This document shows, one piece after another, positions 11,251-22,940 of a stretch of 64,000 bases of DNA. Numbering within the stretch: position 1 is the stretch's first letter; every line of letters starts with the position of its first letter. Source of the stretch: Antitrichia curtipendula. Taxonomy: Eukaryota > Streptophyta > Bryopsida > Hypnales > Leucodontaceae. The position numbers and the translations under genes are program-made. Under the pieces are notes generated by a model that saw only the letters and a program-made list of their open reading frames with translations, did not search any database and was not told the DNA's origin. The stretch lies in contig OX579637.1 in the NCBI GenBank assembly GCA_951230915.1, positions 30,814,001 to 30,878,000 of the forward strand. Reading direction: 5' to 3'.

Positions 11251-13453
11251 ATGAGAATTGCAATTTAAGCCACATAAGTCTTGTTGTTTCAAAATTCCTT
11301 TGTGCCGTATGATATCACTTCCTATGGTGAGGTTGGTTCTCCAAATGGATATAGTTTGGCTTCAATCTAAATTTGTACATAGATACCAAGAAGGTGATAG
11401 AATAATGTATATGTCAATTACTAACAACAAGGGGCTTATCCAAAGGGTTACTAAAGAGATTTCTAGCGGATGGGATGCTCACTAGATTGGAGAGAATGCA
11501 CTTTTTGAGGAGCAATTGCAATGCCATGAGGACCGGTCTTCCCTATCTGGTTTTATGTTTTTTGTTTGGGATGGTAACCACCACCATATGGCATGGACCG
11601 CTTATATCAGCAATATGCATTCTACTGAATGAGCTTGGCATATTAGCGTGGATTCTATTTTGCTTGAGATCAAAGGCTCTACAAGAATTTTGATGAATGC
11701 TATGAATGACATCAACAGGTAAAATCCATGGCCCCATTTTTGGTATTGTGTTTTATTATCTTCTGTATATTACTGTGACATTCTATAAAATGTCAAATTC
11801 TAATTTTGGTGGTCAAGACTAAATTGGCACCCAATTTCAAATAGATCTACCGAGAACACACATGTAAAAACCAATGTTGTTCACCGGCTTCATCAAGTGA
11901 ACACATACGGATCACTGAAGTTGGAAGATTTCAAGGACCTTCTCACTAAAGAAGAATACCAAGCTTGTAAGGCGAGGATTAAACCTTATCCATGGTATCC
12001 ACTTACCTCTGACGTCTTCATCAGGTTCTTATATTAGATAAGACAATTATTCATCAATACTTGATTTCTACTAGACATACAATAAGAATACATTCAATTT
12101 AACTTCTTCGTTTTAATCTTTGCAGCAAGAAGTGTCAACTGCAGCAGATGAGGCTGCTGGCTTATACACAAAGCGAACTCCTAAAGAAGATCAAAATGCT
12201 AGAGCTTTGCATCATGCTATGAAAGCGGAAGCAAATGCAAAAGTGAAGTCCCTTCAGTCTGAGTTTGACAAGTTGAGTGCAGTAGGGAACCCCAAGCATG
12301 GGACACGGTGGTTGGAAGAGGTATGCTTCTTATTTTCCTTTACTTCTTCTTGATAACAAGTGGGGGTGTCGTACGCGTAATCTAGGTGTAAGCACCTTTA
12401 ACACACAATTGTGGTTAGATGACACGGAAAATCGTCCCAGGGACTCTACTATGTTGCTATGAATTTGGATTTGTTCGGATTATCTCTAAAACACTTCAAC
12501 GGAAACCAAAACCTCTCTTTCCCTCTTCCGGAACTTACTTCCTTCCGGATTCTAATCCGGATCCGTCCTCTTCCGGGATTCGGATACAATCACTCTTCGG
12601 TTTGTTATACCCCTGTTTTACCTTCAAGAGGTCCACTTTTACTCTTTGAAGGGGCAGGGACTCCACCACTTATCAGTTACACACTCTAACACCTACAAGA
12701 CAACCCAAAACACTCGACAGATCTAAATGTCGCAACGAAGTAGGTTTCCGTCTCCTCACGACTTTCCGGATGGCCTATCCAGAAAGCAGGTCACGCAGAA
12801 TCCGGTCTCTCCTCTCCACTACAACGACAGATACACAACTATCCGGATTCAACGCAAGAGAGAATCTACGGGAAAGTAGTCTAATACTGTAGTTTACAGA
12901 TCTTCCGGTAAGTGGAGGTTTCTTCCCCCTGGCGGCCGCTTAACTCCGCACGGAACTACTCTTAGTTCCGGAACCTCACCCTCTCCACTCCAATCGGATT
13001 ACCGTAGTAGTTTAAAGACTCTAAATGCACAAGTCCTACAGATCCGACCTAACTCCTTCAGAAATCATCCCCTACTGTATAAATCTAAACAATCATAAAT
13101 CCAGATTCCTCCTTTCCGGTTCCTCACAACTCTCAAAACACCCAATTACACCGCCCAAATCCTCCAAGAATACTTAGAACATAGAAAGTCCACTTAGTGG
13201 CCCAGATCAAAGTAAGGAAAATGAAATGAAACTTCAAATTGCATAAGGATGGAATGAATGGGCAACAGACCTGCCCACCATTTAAAACAAACACAAAAAG
13301 GGAAAAAGGGACCAAAAATCCCAGTGACCAACCGCTGACGCATCCGAGATATCCGATGCGCCAAAACTATCCCTAAAATTCCGGAAACAGGCCCACATAC
13401 GGAAAATCCGTTCCGGAAACAGAAAAATTGAAAAACCTAACTATCCGTCCTAT

Positions 13454-15075
13454 CTACTTCCCGCGGCGCGTCTTCTTTGAACTGCTTCCACCTTGATTCA
13501 CAGCTTCCTTTGGATTGGTCTTGACAGGAGTCGATCGGACCGCCGCTTGGGTTTGAATCTTCTTGGGAGGGGGCGGAAGGTCTTCATCTGTCTCCGTCAT
13601 GGATCCGGATTCAAAGTCATCTTTGTCCGAATCCACGATCTCGTTCACATCCTCCAACTCGTCCAGGTTGATGGGAGCTTCTTTCTCCCTCGGTGCCTCT
13701 CCTTCTGGTGCATCCGCCTTCCGCATATGCACAAAATCTTGGGGGCTTGTCCGGGCCGAATTGGCCACCGCCTACATTTGCTCGATGAGGTTGTTCTGCA
13801 ACATCGACTGCGTCGGGTTTACGGAATCAGAAGTTCCGATCTGCACTGGTGCAGGGGTTTCCGCTTGAATTGGTGTTTCCGCCTGAGCCGGATTATTTTG
13901 TTGTTGGGTCGGAACCTTCGTGGCAATCTGACTCCGCTGCGCCAACCACCCCTGCGGAATCTTGTGGGGCTTTAATAACGATCCCAGTCCTTCCGGCTTT
14001 GAACGGATGGAGCTCTCGCCCAAATGCTTCACCGGGGTCTGAAGATACGGATTGGTAGATAGATCCGGAAAAGACGAGAAATTCATCGCCTGTTCCGGAT
14101 CCACCCGAGCCACCAACGCCTGCATCTCCTTCAAGACCCTCTCCATCCTCGTCTGGAAGTCCATCAAGATCATCACTACCTTTGATCCGGTGATGTGCCC
14201 ATCCGTCACCAACTGCACATCGTAAAGGGCCATCTTCCCTCATTCGGAACTCGGCTTGGCTCCACCGGATCCACCTTGGGCTGCTTCCCCCTCAAACCCG
14301 GATCTGTGGATTTCCTCTTGGTTCCTCTCCGTCTGATCCGGTCCTCTTCAAATTCCTCCTTTTCCTCTTCCGAAACTGGAGCCTCCTCCTGGACCTCGTT
14401 CATCAATCCGTACTTCAGGATTTCACATCCTGTTTTGTAGATGAGGGTCTCGTCCGGCTTCAGTACATTTCCATGATGGTACAAGTGGAACAGGTAGGGG
14501 CAGATCGGGCTGTACTTGGCCTTGGTGACATGGTCCGCCAATTTGGTGACCACCGTTGCGATAACCCTCCCCCAGTGCACCGCCCTTTCCTCCATGCTTC
14601 CGAAGATGGTGTTGGCTACTGTCACGGTGACCCGACTCGGCTTTTTTGGATAGAGTATCGGAATCATAAATTCCAATACCCGCCGGTGTCGTTCGTTGAT
14701 GCAGTCCGCGATTGCATAGCCCTCCTTAGCGTTAGGTAGATTCCGGAATTTTCCTGTTGCAAACTTATCCGCCCTTGAAGCCAGGCCATTCCCGAACTTC
14801 TGGAACTGATACACCTCCGCCCAGACGTCTTCCGTCCATCCCTTCCTCTGCCCTCTCACAGTCAGCTCGTACTGATTCGCCGTTCCATCAATCAGCTCCT
14901 GAATCAGCTCATCCTTCTTCAGATTCCAAGGCCTTTCTATGAGTCCTACGCATCCCATCCATCAGAGATCCTCTTCTAACTCCTTACGGATCTCTGGTTC
15001 ATTTAGTATTGCCGGACAGACCATCCGGGCCACGACCGACACCCTTGCGGCTCGCGGATTACTACTTTCCGCCAT
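13454..15075 (-). pseudogene. Element A long ORF (unknown protein, broken)
   Basis: The start ATG at 15075 matches the start in B (MAESS...). Domain 1 (about 250 residues) has RPWNL, GWTEDVWAEVY, PSRVTVTVANTIFG, VHWGRV and SPICPYLFHLYH. The pattern of a W-containing helix, an AN-x-IFG strand and a PYLFHLY motif recalls the 'putative plant transposon protein' domain (PF20167-like); this is a memory-based impression. An acidic region and a basic stretch follow, then a second conserved block (HITGSKVVMILMDF), a Gln/Pro-rich part and an acidic region ending in a Lys/Arg tail (KKTRRGK). Breaks: TGA near 14967, TAG at 13772-13774, and a frame change near 14233 where a coiled-coil segment present in C is missing. 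No catalytic motif or zinc knuckle is visible. Confidence 0.7.
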
Positions 15076-15221
15076 TTGGAATTCGTAAAAGTACTTTCTA
15101 ATCTGGCCTCACCTCTCTCTATCCGTAAACGCACTCTCACCAGACTTTCACTCAACTAGCTACGCGCGGAGGAGTTTGGAAAGAAAACAACAAGTGAAGA
15201 GAGACGGGCCGATGGTGGCCT

Positions 15222-15229
15222 TTAAATAG
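15222..15229 (-). promoter_or_regulatory. TATA box of element A ORF
   Basis: TATTTAAA on the minus strand lies about 150 bp upstream of the ORF start at 15075. Elements C and D have TATA boxes at comparable positions, which supports a true promoter. Confidence 0.5.
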
Positions 15230-18200
15230 CAAAAACAGCGCTGCCAGTTCTCGGATTGGAATAGGATTAGGTTTCCGTTCCCGAGGCGCGTCCCCTAGCC
15301 TCGTAGGTCGGATCCCTAGTCCGTAGGTGGTGGCGTTCCGGTTCATTTACGGAATCCCTAACCTGATCGGATCGGAAACTCGTTTTCAGAAGAAGGCTTA
15401 TTTTAAACGTAAGCTCTTTCGGAAGATAACTACCATTCTTTAAACAAAAAGATTGAAAATTTCTCTATCTATTCCATCTATTTTACCCTATGTATACGGA
15501 AATTAGGTTTCCGTGTTGTGACAGGGGGGAGGATGAAGTTGAAGAAAATGTTTGTCATTATGTATTCAGCTTATAGATTCATTATTTTTCTATCTATTTT
15601 TCTAGATTAACCTTCATTGGAGCAAACATAAACGTCCAGACATGACTTTGGATAAGCTCCAACATCTGGCTGCAACCATTGTCTCATCTATTTACAAGAG
15701 TCGTTGGCTTTCATGGTGGAATTCCGGCGATATAAACCGAGCGGCTCTTTGATTTCCAGTTCCTGTGGAACCGAAGAGAAGCTAAAAAATTGGTTATCCA
15801 AAGCTTGCTTTTGGGCTGAGGTAACAAATTCAGATTTTTGCTTTACAATTTATGGCTTCAAGGCAGTTCAAATTTTTTTGCATAATTGTCAAATCTATGA
15901 TCTTCTAATATCCTAGTTATATATTAAACTAGTACTTATGCTCAAAAATCTTGTAGTTAGAGGAAGTTGCTACAACATGGTTCAATGCAACGGTAGCTTT
16001 AGAGCGCATTAGTATCAAATGGGATGCTAATGATTCTCTTGATCACATTGGGGACTACATTGAGCATTACAGAATCATTCTATGGGATCATGCCTTCAGT
16101 GTTTTCTTTGGCAAGAAATCCAAGTACTCACGTACTCTTCCATTCATTGGACAAGAAGGGATGGAGCACATTATGCTACGTTGCATATACCGGTACTTTC
16201 ATTAGCCCTTCTTTTAAATTCAATTTTGATTTAGTATTTTGTTTTAAGGATTGGTTTTGAAATTGTTTTGTGCTCATTCCTTAAGTTTTTTTTTTATTCA
16301 GGTACTTTATTCGAGAGTTAGCTTCAAAGGGAGGTATAGTCTAGAGGAATATGCCTAAAGTCCTAAACTATTCGGAGCATGGGTTGATAAGACCTTGCTA
16401 ACCTATGTATTTACAACCACGCAAATCCGGGTTTTTAGTACTGATGAATTGATAGCTTGTCCATGGTATTTGGAGTGCCAAAAATCGTATGCACCTGCAG
16501 AAGAACAATCAAAGAAAGCAAGTGCTACAAAGGTAGGGATTGAAGACTTGTCTGATGACGAAGAGGAAGAAGAAGTTTTGGAGCAACCAATAAGTAAGAA
16601 TGCAAAGAAGAAACAAATTCCAAAGGTACAGCCAGTTGCAAAGAAGGCGCGGAAGGAAAAAACATCTGGGGCCACATCTAGACATTATGATGAAGTTCCA
16701 CTTTTGGAGGTTGAGGTAGTTCTAGTTGCTTCATCTCATGGTCTACCTGTCGTCCAATCTTCATCGACGGTGGTTTTTGCACCTTCACAATGGCAAACTG
16801 CAAGCACCCTTCGCTATGTCATTGCAAATGTACAAGTTACTCGACTTGTCCTATAGTATTCCATTCGTGATGCCATTGAGTACCTAGTGAAGACAAGCAG
16901 CCGTCTCCTCAATAAATCCAAATATTAGACTTTGCTAAAAAGGTAACAATCTTCCCATTTACTTGCTTAGACTTGCTATGCTTATGTTCCTAATATTATA
17001 TATACCTTTACTAACAAATATAGTTTCATGTCAATAGGCAGGGAGAGGCCAATATTGTTCAGTTGGAGGAGTTGACAAGCAAGAGGCTTCTTTTGATCTG
17101 ATCCTTGCTGATGTCCCTAACGGTCTTCCAGTACCAAATATGTCTAAACCTCTACATATTGTTTCACCTTGGAACATTTATACTCCAGATTTTGTCTTAT
17201 CAATCTTTGAGTTTGCTTGTGGTACCCTTCAGGATGATGGAGCGGTGGTATTATTTCTTCCAGACAATCCTAGAAAAAGACATGCTATGGATAAAGTTGC
17301 TAAAGTTCATGGCTTTGAGTGCGTTCATGACCAATGACCGATGAGTCAATGAGCTGTATTTGACGTCTTACAAGAACACCAACAACACGGTAATTTACAT
17401 TTGGTCATTAGATTCATAATGTCATTTCAATGTGTATATATGAATTACATCAATTTTTTCTATTTGGTAAACTTATATTATGTTCTTTTATAAACGAAGT
17501 GTTTTTGGATCGTATTGTACGTTCAAGTTCTGTACAAGGAGAAAGAGGTGGTATCTTCTTTTTTAGTTGACAAGAACCAGAAGCAAAGCAGGCATGGCAT
17601 AGACCTTAGTGGTATTTATTTCCCTACATGGGCTTGATGTTGGCACCGTTCCATGTCATTAGTTATGATTTATTGTTTGCAATGTATTTTGGACTTTTGA
17701 TATTGTTCAAATTAAGTGGCTTTTTACTGTATCATTGGTTTCTAAAACAGGAGAAGGACTGTTGCATAATTTTACGACAATCACTAGTCAACTTCAAAAA
17801 GATGGGGTTCCATGGAGAGGTCTTTGTAAGAAGAATCCCTTGTTTTTTTAAATTCTCATCAAGAGTTTTTTGAAACCTGGTGACATAGTATTGGATTGCA
17901 ATGCATCCACAGGTTTTTCTCTAGCTTCAAATCAAAAAAATTCAGATTCTAGTGTCTTCACTTCTTGCATATTCAAATTTAATTGTTGCTTTTGCCATTG
18001 AAATGCCAAAATCTGCCTAACTTCGTTTCTATTTGCATTAGGAGCAAGCATCCATGCGTGTACTAAGGCTAATGGGAATACTATTGCAATTGAATCAGAG
18101 GTAGCCATTTTCCAAGAGGTACTTGCACCTTTCATTGTCCCTGAGGCTACAACAAACTCTGTTTGTTCAAAGAAGAAGTAGCAAGAATCATCAAGTGAAG

Positions 18201-18614
18201 ACAATGATAATAGCCCTTCTAATAAGGGTGCTAAAAGCCTAGTGCTGGTTGCACAAAATTGCTTTGGTTCGTAAGTTCAAACCTTTCTTTCATGATGATA
18301 TTTAAAGTTTAATTGTAACTACTTCAATTTCTTGTAGTGCTTCGTCTCTTTTGTAGTAATATATCATTTTGTTGTGTAGGTTGGTGAAATTGTTTGACAG
18401 TCCACCCATGCCGTGGTCACTACCTTCTTATGTTGAAGCAATTGCTGTGGCTATTGCGGAAGAGGTTTCACCGATAATGACACCAAAGAGACAGATGTCA
18501 TATCGTAGGGCCTTGGAGTACATGGATGTCGAGGCTGTGAAGGATAGCCATGAGAGTGAGGATGACTCCAGCAGTTATGCATTCAATGCTGCAGATGTAG
18601 TAGGCTCTAACTAA

Positions 18615-19220
18615 GGGTGAGTATATGTATTGTGTGGATCCTTTAGATTGGTCCTTTTATATTAAATCTATATAAAGGGCTTCTACACTTGTGGATTACG
18701 TTCATAGTGTAACACCTCTGGAGTTGGTAGTACCAACTCCACATTGCCTACAAACAAAGTTTTATATGGAATTAAGCCAAATTACGTAGAATTTGTTGAT
18801 TTGTAGTATGCAATTTGTCTCCTTTTCCATGATTTCAGTTACAAGTACCTTCAATGCAAGAAGAATCTATGTGAAGTCTACCTTGTTTTAGTACAAACAA
18901 TAAAACTAGCATGCCCAAAACTAAACATCGCAATAATGATTCTTTTTTGGTGATGAAACTAATATTATATGACTTCCATTAAAGAAGTTCATTGTTCCTT
19001 AAGACGAATTGGTTCATGATTGTTGCTACTAAGGTACTGTACATAATTTCTGAAGGAGGGATCATTTTTTTTTTGGAGATTTCTATGACACTCCCTCCAA
19101 GACAATGGATGGCTCAAAGAGCGTTTAAAGACTTCTAAAGACTCTTTGAATCTCAAAACAGCCTCCTTGGTTTCTAGACACCTAATTTTGGTGCTAAGTT
19201 ACTCTTCTAAATCTTTATCA
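18615..19220. other. No gene recognised
   Basis: This is the presumed 3' flank of methyltransferase-like copy 1. Hairpin-like CCAAGG/GCTCC motifs begin near 19085. Nothing codes. Confidence 0.4.
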
Positions 19221-19815
19221 ACACTAGTAGAGTGTGAGCAGGGGGCAACTATTGATGAGCGAGAAGCAACCAGCATTTAGATTTGAACGCTCACTAAAAC
19301 CTTTTTTAACTAAAACTAAACATGTCATAAATAGTGGTGTCAGATCCAAAAATAGTAATGTCAAAATTCCCAAAAAGAAAAAAAGAAAAAAGAAAATTAC
19401 AAAAAAAATTAATTTATTGCTAGAAATTGTATTTTAATGTAGTTATTTAGCATTCAAATGTTGTAGGTAGGGCAAAAAATGTTAGCCTAGCCCCTCGCAT
19501 AACATAAAAGGTACTATCATTGAGGTGATGTGTGGATAAAATTCACCCTTGGCATTCATTCATTTTTTGGAATATTAGGAAAATAAATCAAAATATTATG
19601 AGAATCAAGGAATAGAAAAAAGATATTTTTTTCTGTAGTAGATGGCTCATCGAATCCAAAGAGACAATTTTTTGTTGTCAAAGGAGTCTTTTTCAATCTC
19701 TCTATTAATTTGGGGGATTATTTGAGTCGTGATTTAAAAGAAAAAAAATTCAAAATCAGTTTTGTGAAGATTTAAAAAAAAGAAAAAAAAATTTAATTTT
19801 AAATTTTTTTTTTTT

Positions 19816-20062
19816 AAATACAAAAATGGCTCCTCGGACCCAAGGAGCGATATCTAGTTGACAGAGGCACCTTCCAAGCTTTATTATTTTAGAAAATGTT
19901 TGAACTGAAATTTAATTTAATTTTTTATTTCAACTTTTTTTTTAAACTTATTTTAAGAAAAATAAAAAATTTCAGCTCAAGGCTCCTTGGAATCCGAGGA
20001 GCCTTTCTTGAACTCCGAAAAGCTTTCCATTAGCTCCAAGGAACCTTTAATAAGAACTTCAT
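19816..20062. repeat. 247-bp direct repeat flanking element B (left copy)
   Basis: This sequence, from AAATACAAAAATGGCTCCTC to the base before TGTCACAAC, recurs at 23839-24084 with roughly 7% mismatches. Both copies touch the element ends exactly. It carries hairpins at 19829-19848 and 19981-20003. Confidence 0.9.
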
Positions 20063-20507
20063 TGTCACAACACGGAAACTTGATTTCCATATGGATAGAG
20101 TATAATAGATGGAGTAGATAGAAAATTTTAAGTCTTTGTGTTTAAGAAACGATAGTTGTCTTCCAGAGAAGCTCAAGTTTTGAATAAGGCTTCATCCGGG
20201 AACTGGTTTCCGATCTAGCTACGATAGGGTATCCGGAAATGGACCGGAACGCCGCCACCTACAGACTAGGGATCCGGCCTACGAGGCTAGGGGACGCGCC
20301 TCGGAAACGGAACCCTAATCTTGTTCCAACCCGGGAACTGGCGGTGGTACGTTGGCTACTTAAGGGCCACAATCAATCCATCTCTCCTCACTTTTTGAGT
20401 TTTCCAAACTCTTCCACACGTAAATAGTTGAAAGAAATTCTGGTGAGAGTGCATTTACGGATAAAAAGAGGTGAGGCCGGATTAGGGTTTAGTCTGTCGG
20501 TGCAGAC

Positions 20508-22774
20508 ATGGCGGAAAGTAGCGGACTGAAATCCGCTAAAGCGTCGGTTGTTGCCCGGATGGTGAGTCTGACCATACCGACTGACCCTATCGCTCGCCAG
20601 GAGTTAGAGCAGGACCTCAAACAATTAGGGTGTGCCGAATTATTGGAGAGGCCGTGGAACCTGAGAGGGAAAGATCTGATTCAAGAGTTGATCAACGGGA
20701 CTTCAAATCAATTCGAGCTGACGGTGCGAAGACAGCCCAAGGGGTGGACGGAAGACGTATGGGCGGAAGTCTACTCGTTCCGGAAATTTGGAGAGAGACT
20801 AGCTTCTCGGGCGGATAAGTACGCCACCGAGAAGTTTCGGAACCCACCTCATGCGAAGGAAGGGTCTGCGATTAGCGATTGCGTAGACAAGCGACATAGG
20901 AAGGTATTAGAATTTCTAATCACCATACTGTATCCGGAAATGCCTAGCCGGGTCACAGTAACGGTCGCCAACACAATCTTTGGGGCAATGGAAGAGAGGG
21001 TAGTGCACTGGGGGCGGGTCATGGCGCAGGTGGTCATGAAGCTTGCGGATCATGTATCCAAGAGCAGGTACAGTCCGATTAGCCCCTACTTGTTTCACCT
21101 CTACTACAACGGAGACGTGTTGACACAGGACGAGATGTTGGTGTACAAAATCGGAATGGCATTGGTCAAGTACGAGCTCACGAATGAACTGGAGCAAGAT
21201 GATCTGGTTTCCGATGAGGAGGAGGATCCGGAGGAAAGAACCTTGGAGCAGAAGAAGCCCAAGCGCAAGTCAACAGACCCATCTTCACAAGGGAAACAAC
21301 TGGAGACGGAACTGGGTGAACCCAACCTAGTTCCGGAAGAGGAGAAGCCGGCACTCAGGGAGTTCTTTGACATTGGGTTTGGCTGGAGGCACCAAGCCCG
21401 AAACTTGCACCAGGGTTGTCTATCCGGACGTGACGTGGGGTTTTCACGTCCGGATGTCCGTCGGCGTCAGTCTGGACGCGTCCTGACGCGTCAGAATTGC
21501 GTCAGGATAAAAAAAAAATTCTTTTTTTTTTTTTTTTTCGAGGACGGCCTGTCCGTTGACCTGGATGGACCGTCCGTCCACAAGACGGACAGACCGTCCA
21601 CAAAAAAAAAAAAAAAAAAAAAATTTTTTTTTTTTTTTGGATCCTGACGGACGCCGGGGTTGAATCCTAACGTCTGTCCAGACATCCTGACGGACGGACA
21701 GGACGTGACGGGGACAACCCTGACTTGCACCACAAGGCCATCTAGTTTATGAAAGAGGTGGCAACCAAACTGAACGTGCCACCTGGAGAAATCATGGAGG
21801 AAATTAGGCGGGTTCAAATCCGGAAGCAGTTTAGCATAAGGAAAAGTAGATCCAGGCTTTGGAGAAAAGTCGAGAGGAGGCATAAAGCCATATGAACTGG
21901 GCGCAAGGAGAGTGCAAGGCGGCAATGAAGAATGAGAGTTATGCCATGCAACTGGTCCGGAATCTCCAGGCCCTGATCGGCCAGTCGGCGGATGTCGTGA
22001 ACAAGGCAAGGCTCTACGACGCACAGTTGGTGTCGAGTGGACACATAGCTGAATCGAAGGTAGTCATGATCTTCATGGACTTCAAGGCTTGAATGGAGAA
22101 GGTGCTCAAGGAAATGCAAACCTTGGCGGCATGGGTGGATCCGGATAGGGCAATGGACTTCTCGTCCTTTCCAGAAGCAGATCTCACCACCAATCCGTAT
22201 CTCTAGACTCCGGTGAAGCCAGTGATTGGGATTCCGATCTTATCACAACCAGGAGGATTGGTATCCCTCCTGAAACCACATGTGCAGCGAGAGTGGTTGA
22301 CGCAGAGGAGCTACTTTCCAGTCCTGAAATTAGGGAGATGGGCAGAGTTTACCAACGTAGGGCTGAACTTCCCCCCAGACCCAGACCCAACCGCAGAAAG
22401 AAGGCAAGCAGATCAAGAGTAATCTGCTTGATTGGATGGGAGCTCTAGAGAATCTGGCTAAGAGTCATTTGGAAGATTTTGAGCACATACAGGAGAAGAC
22501 TCCGTTGAAGCTTCCATCACCAAAACCAACCGACAAGCCAATCGACTTGGATTCATCGGTAAGGCCCATGGAGATTCTCAAATCCGAGAAGGAGGACTTT
22601 GAGACGAAATCCGCCACGGAGACGGATGAGGAGGAAGACTCTCCGTCAAAGAAGAAGAAGATCCAGACTCGCGCGGCCGGAAAGCTTACACCTCCACTGA
22701 AGACCAAGACAAGGACATCCATGGCGCAAACGGGGAGCAGCTTGAAGAAGACGAAGAAAGTAGGATTTAGATAG
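20508..22774 (+). pseudogene. Element B long ORF (unknown protein, broken)
   Basis: The best-preserved N-terminal part of the family is here: 20508-21370 is open from MAESSGLKSAK through RPWNLRGKDLIQELI, PSRVTVTVANTIFGAMEERV and SPISPYLFHLYYNG to an acidic and Lys-rich linker. At 21411 the MITE interrupts it. The frame continues after 21723 with a charged helical part, then KARLYDAQLVSSGHIAES, matching A and C. The tail is acidic and ends in Lys-rich KKTKKVGFR near 22770. TAG at 21743, TGA at 22090 and TAG at 22204 replace CAG or CGA codons of the relatives (A has TRMERV where B has a stop before MEKV). The upstream in-frame sequence holds no better ATG. Confidence 0.7.
21411..21722. mobile_element. 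hAT-type MITE inside element B
   Basis: Ends are CAGGGTTGTC and GACAACCCTG, a perfect 10-bp inverted repeat. The flanks are the 8-bp direct repeat ACTTGCAC at 21403-21410 and 21723-21730. CAGGG-type ends with an 8-bp duplication are typical of the hAT superfamily. The inside is highly palindromic: GACGGAC/GTCCGTC-rich arms and a poly-A tract followed by a poly-T tract (about 21600-21640), so the whole unit can fold. It has no coding capacity. The open frame extending to 21647 is read-through into it. Confidence 0.9.
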
Positions 22775-22931
22775 TTAAAATTAGACTTTAGTTTTTTCGG
22801 AACGGATTTTCCGTATGTGGGCCCATTTCCGGAATTTTAGGGATAACTGGCATTGGCGTTCCGGATATCTCAAATGCGTTAGTGATTGGCTGCCCTGATT
22901 TTTGGTTGCCCTTTTTGCTTTTTGCTTTTAG

Positions 22932-22940
22932 TTTTTAAAT
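22932..22940 (+). promoter_or_regulatory. Second TATA-type box of element B
   Basis: TTTTTAAAT lies after the ORF and about 900 bp before the right end. Equivalent boxes lie at 13281-13286 (A, minus), 33681-33686 (D) and 106-112 (E). The sequence around it (GTGGGCATGTCTGTTGCCCA) is conserved in A. In an LTR reading this would be the main promoter, with R and U5 to its right. Confidence 0.45.

Larger units (their letters stand above)
12367..15523 (-). mobile_element. TG...CA element A, intact ends, in an intron of copy 1
   Basis: Read on the minus strand, it starts TGTCACAACACGGAAAC and ends GCGTACGACA. It is flanked by GGGGG on both sides (12362-12366 and 15524-15528), a 5-bp target duplication. 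The host intron runs 12321-15605, so the insertion is sharply bounded. There are no LTRs, and the ends share only about five bases as an inverted repeat. Order of parts: TATA box, long ORF, second TATA-type box (13281-13286), then a conserved tail of about 900 bp. The tail has GTTCCGTGCGGAGTTAAGCG and the hairpin-like CCCCTTCAAAGAG region. The tail matches 22.8-23.84 kb of element B at high identity. TG...CA ends with a 5-bp duplication are typical of LTRs, so a solo LTR is one reading. Confidence 0.8.
11258..18614 (+). pseudogene. Methyltransferase-like gene, copy 1 (broken, multi-exon)
   Basis: At least ten exons can be laid out by GT-AG borders: to 11718, 11845-12024, 12126-12320, 15606-15820, 15957-16192, 16302-16942, 17038-17389, about 17516-17610, 17751-17912, 18042-18270 and 18380-18614. 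The last half resembles beta-class N4/N6 DNA methyltransferases. A DLILADVPNG stretch (17094 on) occupies the place of motif IV (normally DPPY-like) and is followed by a Rossmann-type strand ending in VVLFLPDN. KPGDIVLDCNASTG (17871-17912 plus the next exon) occupies motif I (normally VLDPFAGSGTT), then AIES as the acidic strand. The first half has FVWDGNHHHMAW (near 11570), which recalls the DGNHR core of ParB-like domains; this part is weaker. Exon 16302-16942 has an acidic-basic linker. Stops at 11483, about 11622, 15750, 16351, 16855 and elsewhere, plus probable frame slips, break it. Element A lies in the intron 12321-15605. Confidence 0.6.

Noticed and set aside
13493..14440. Long open frames antisense to element A (13493-13975 plus, 14195-14440 plus)
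   Set aside because: They are shadows of the GC-rich minus-strand ORF; the minus frame has homologues in B, C and D.
20508..21647. A 379-residue protein with a GACGGAC-encoded and poly-Phe/Lys tail
   Set aside because: Everything after about 21410 is read-through into the inserted hAT-type MITE; the true continuation lies beyond 21723.
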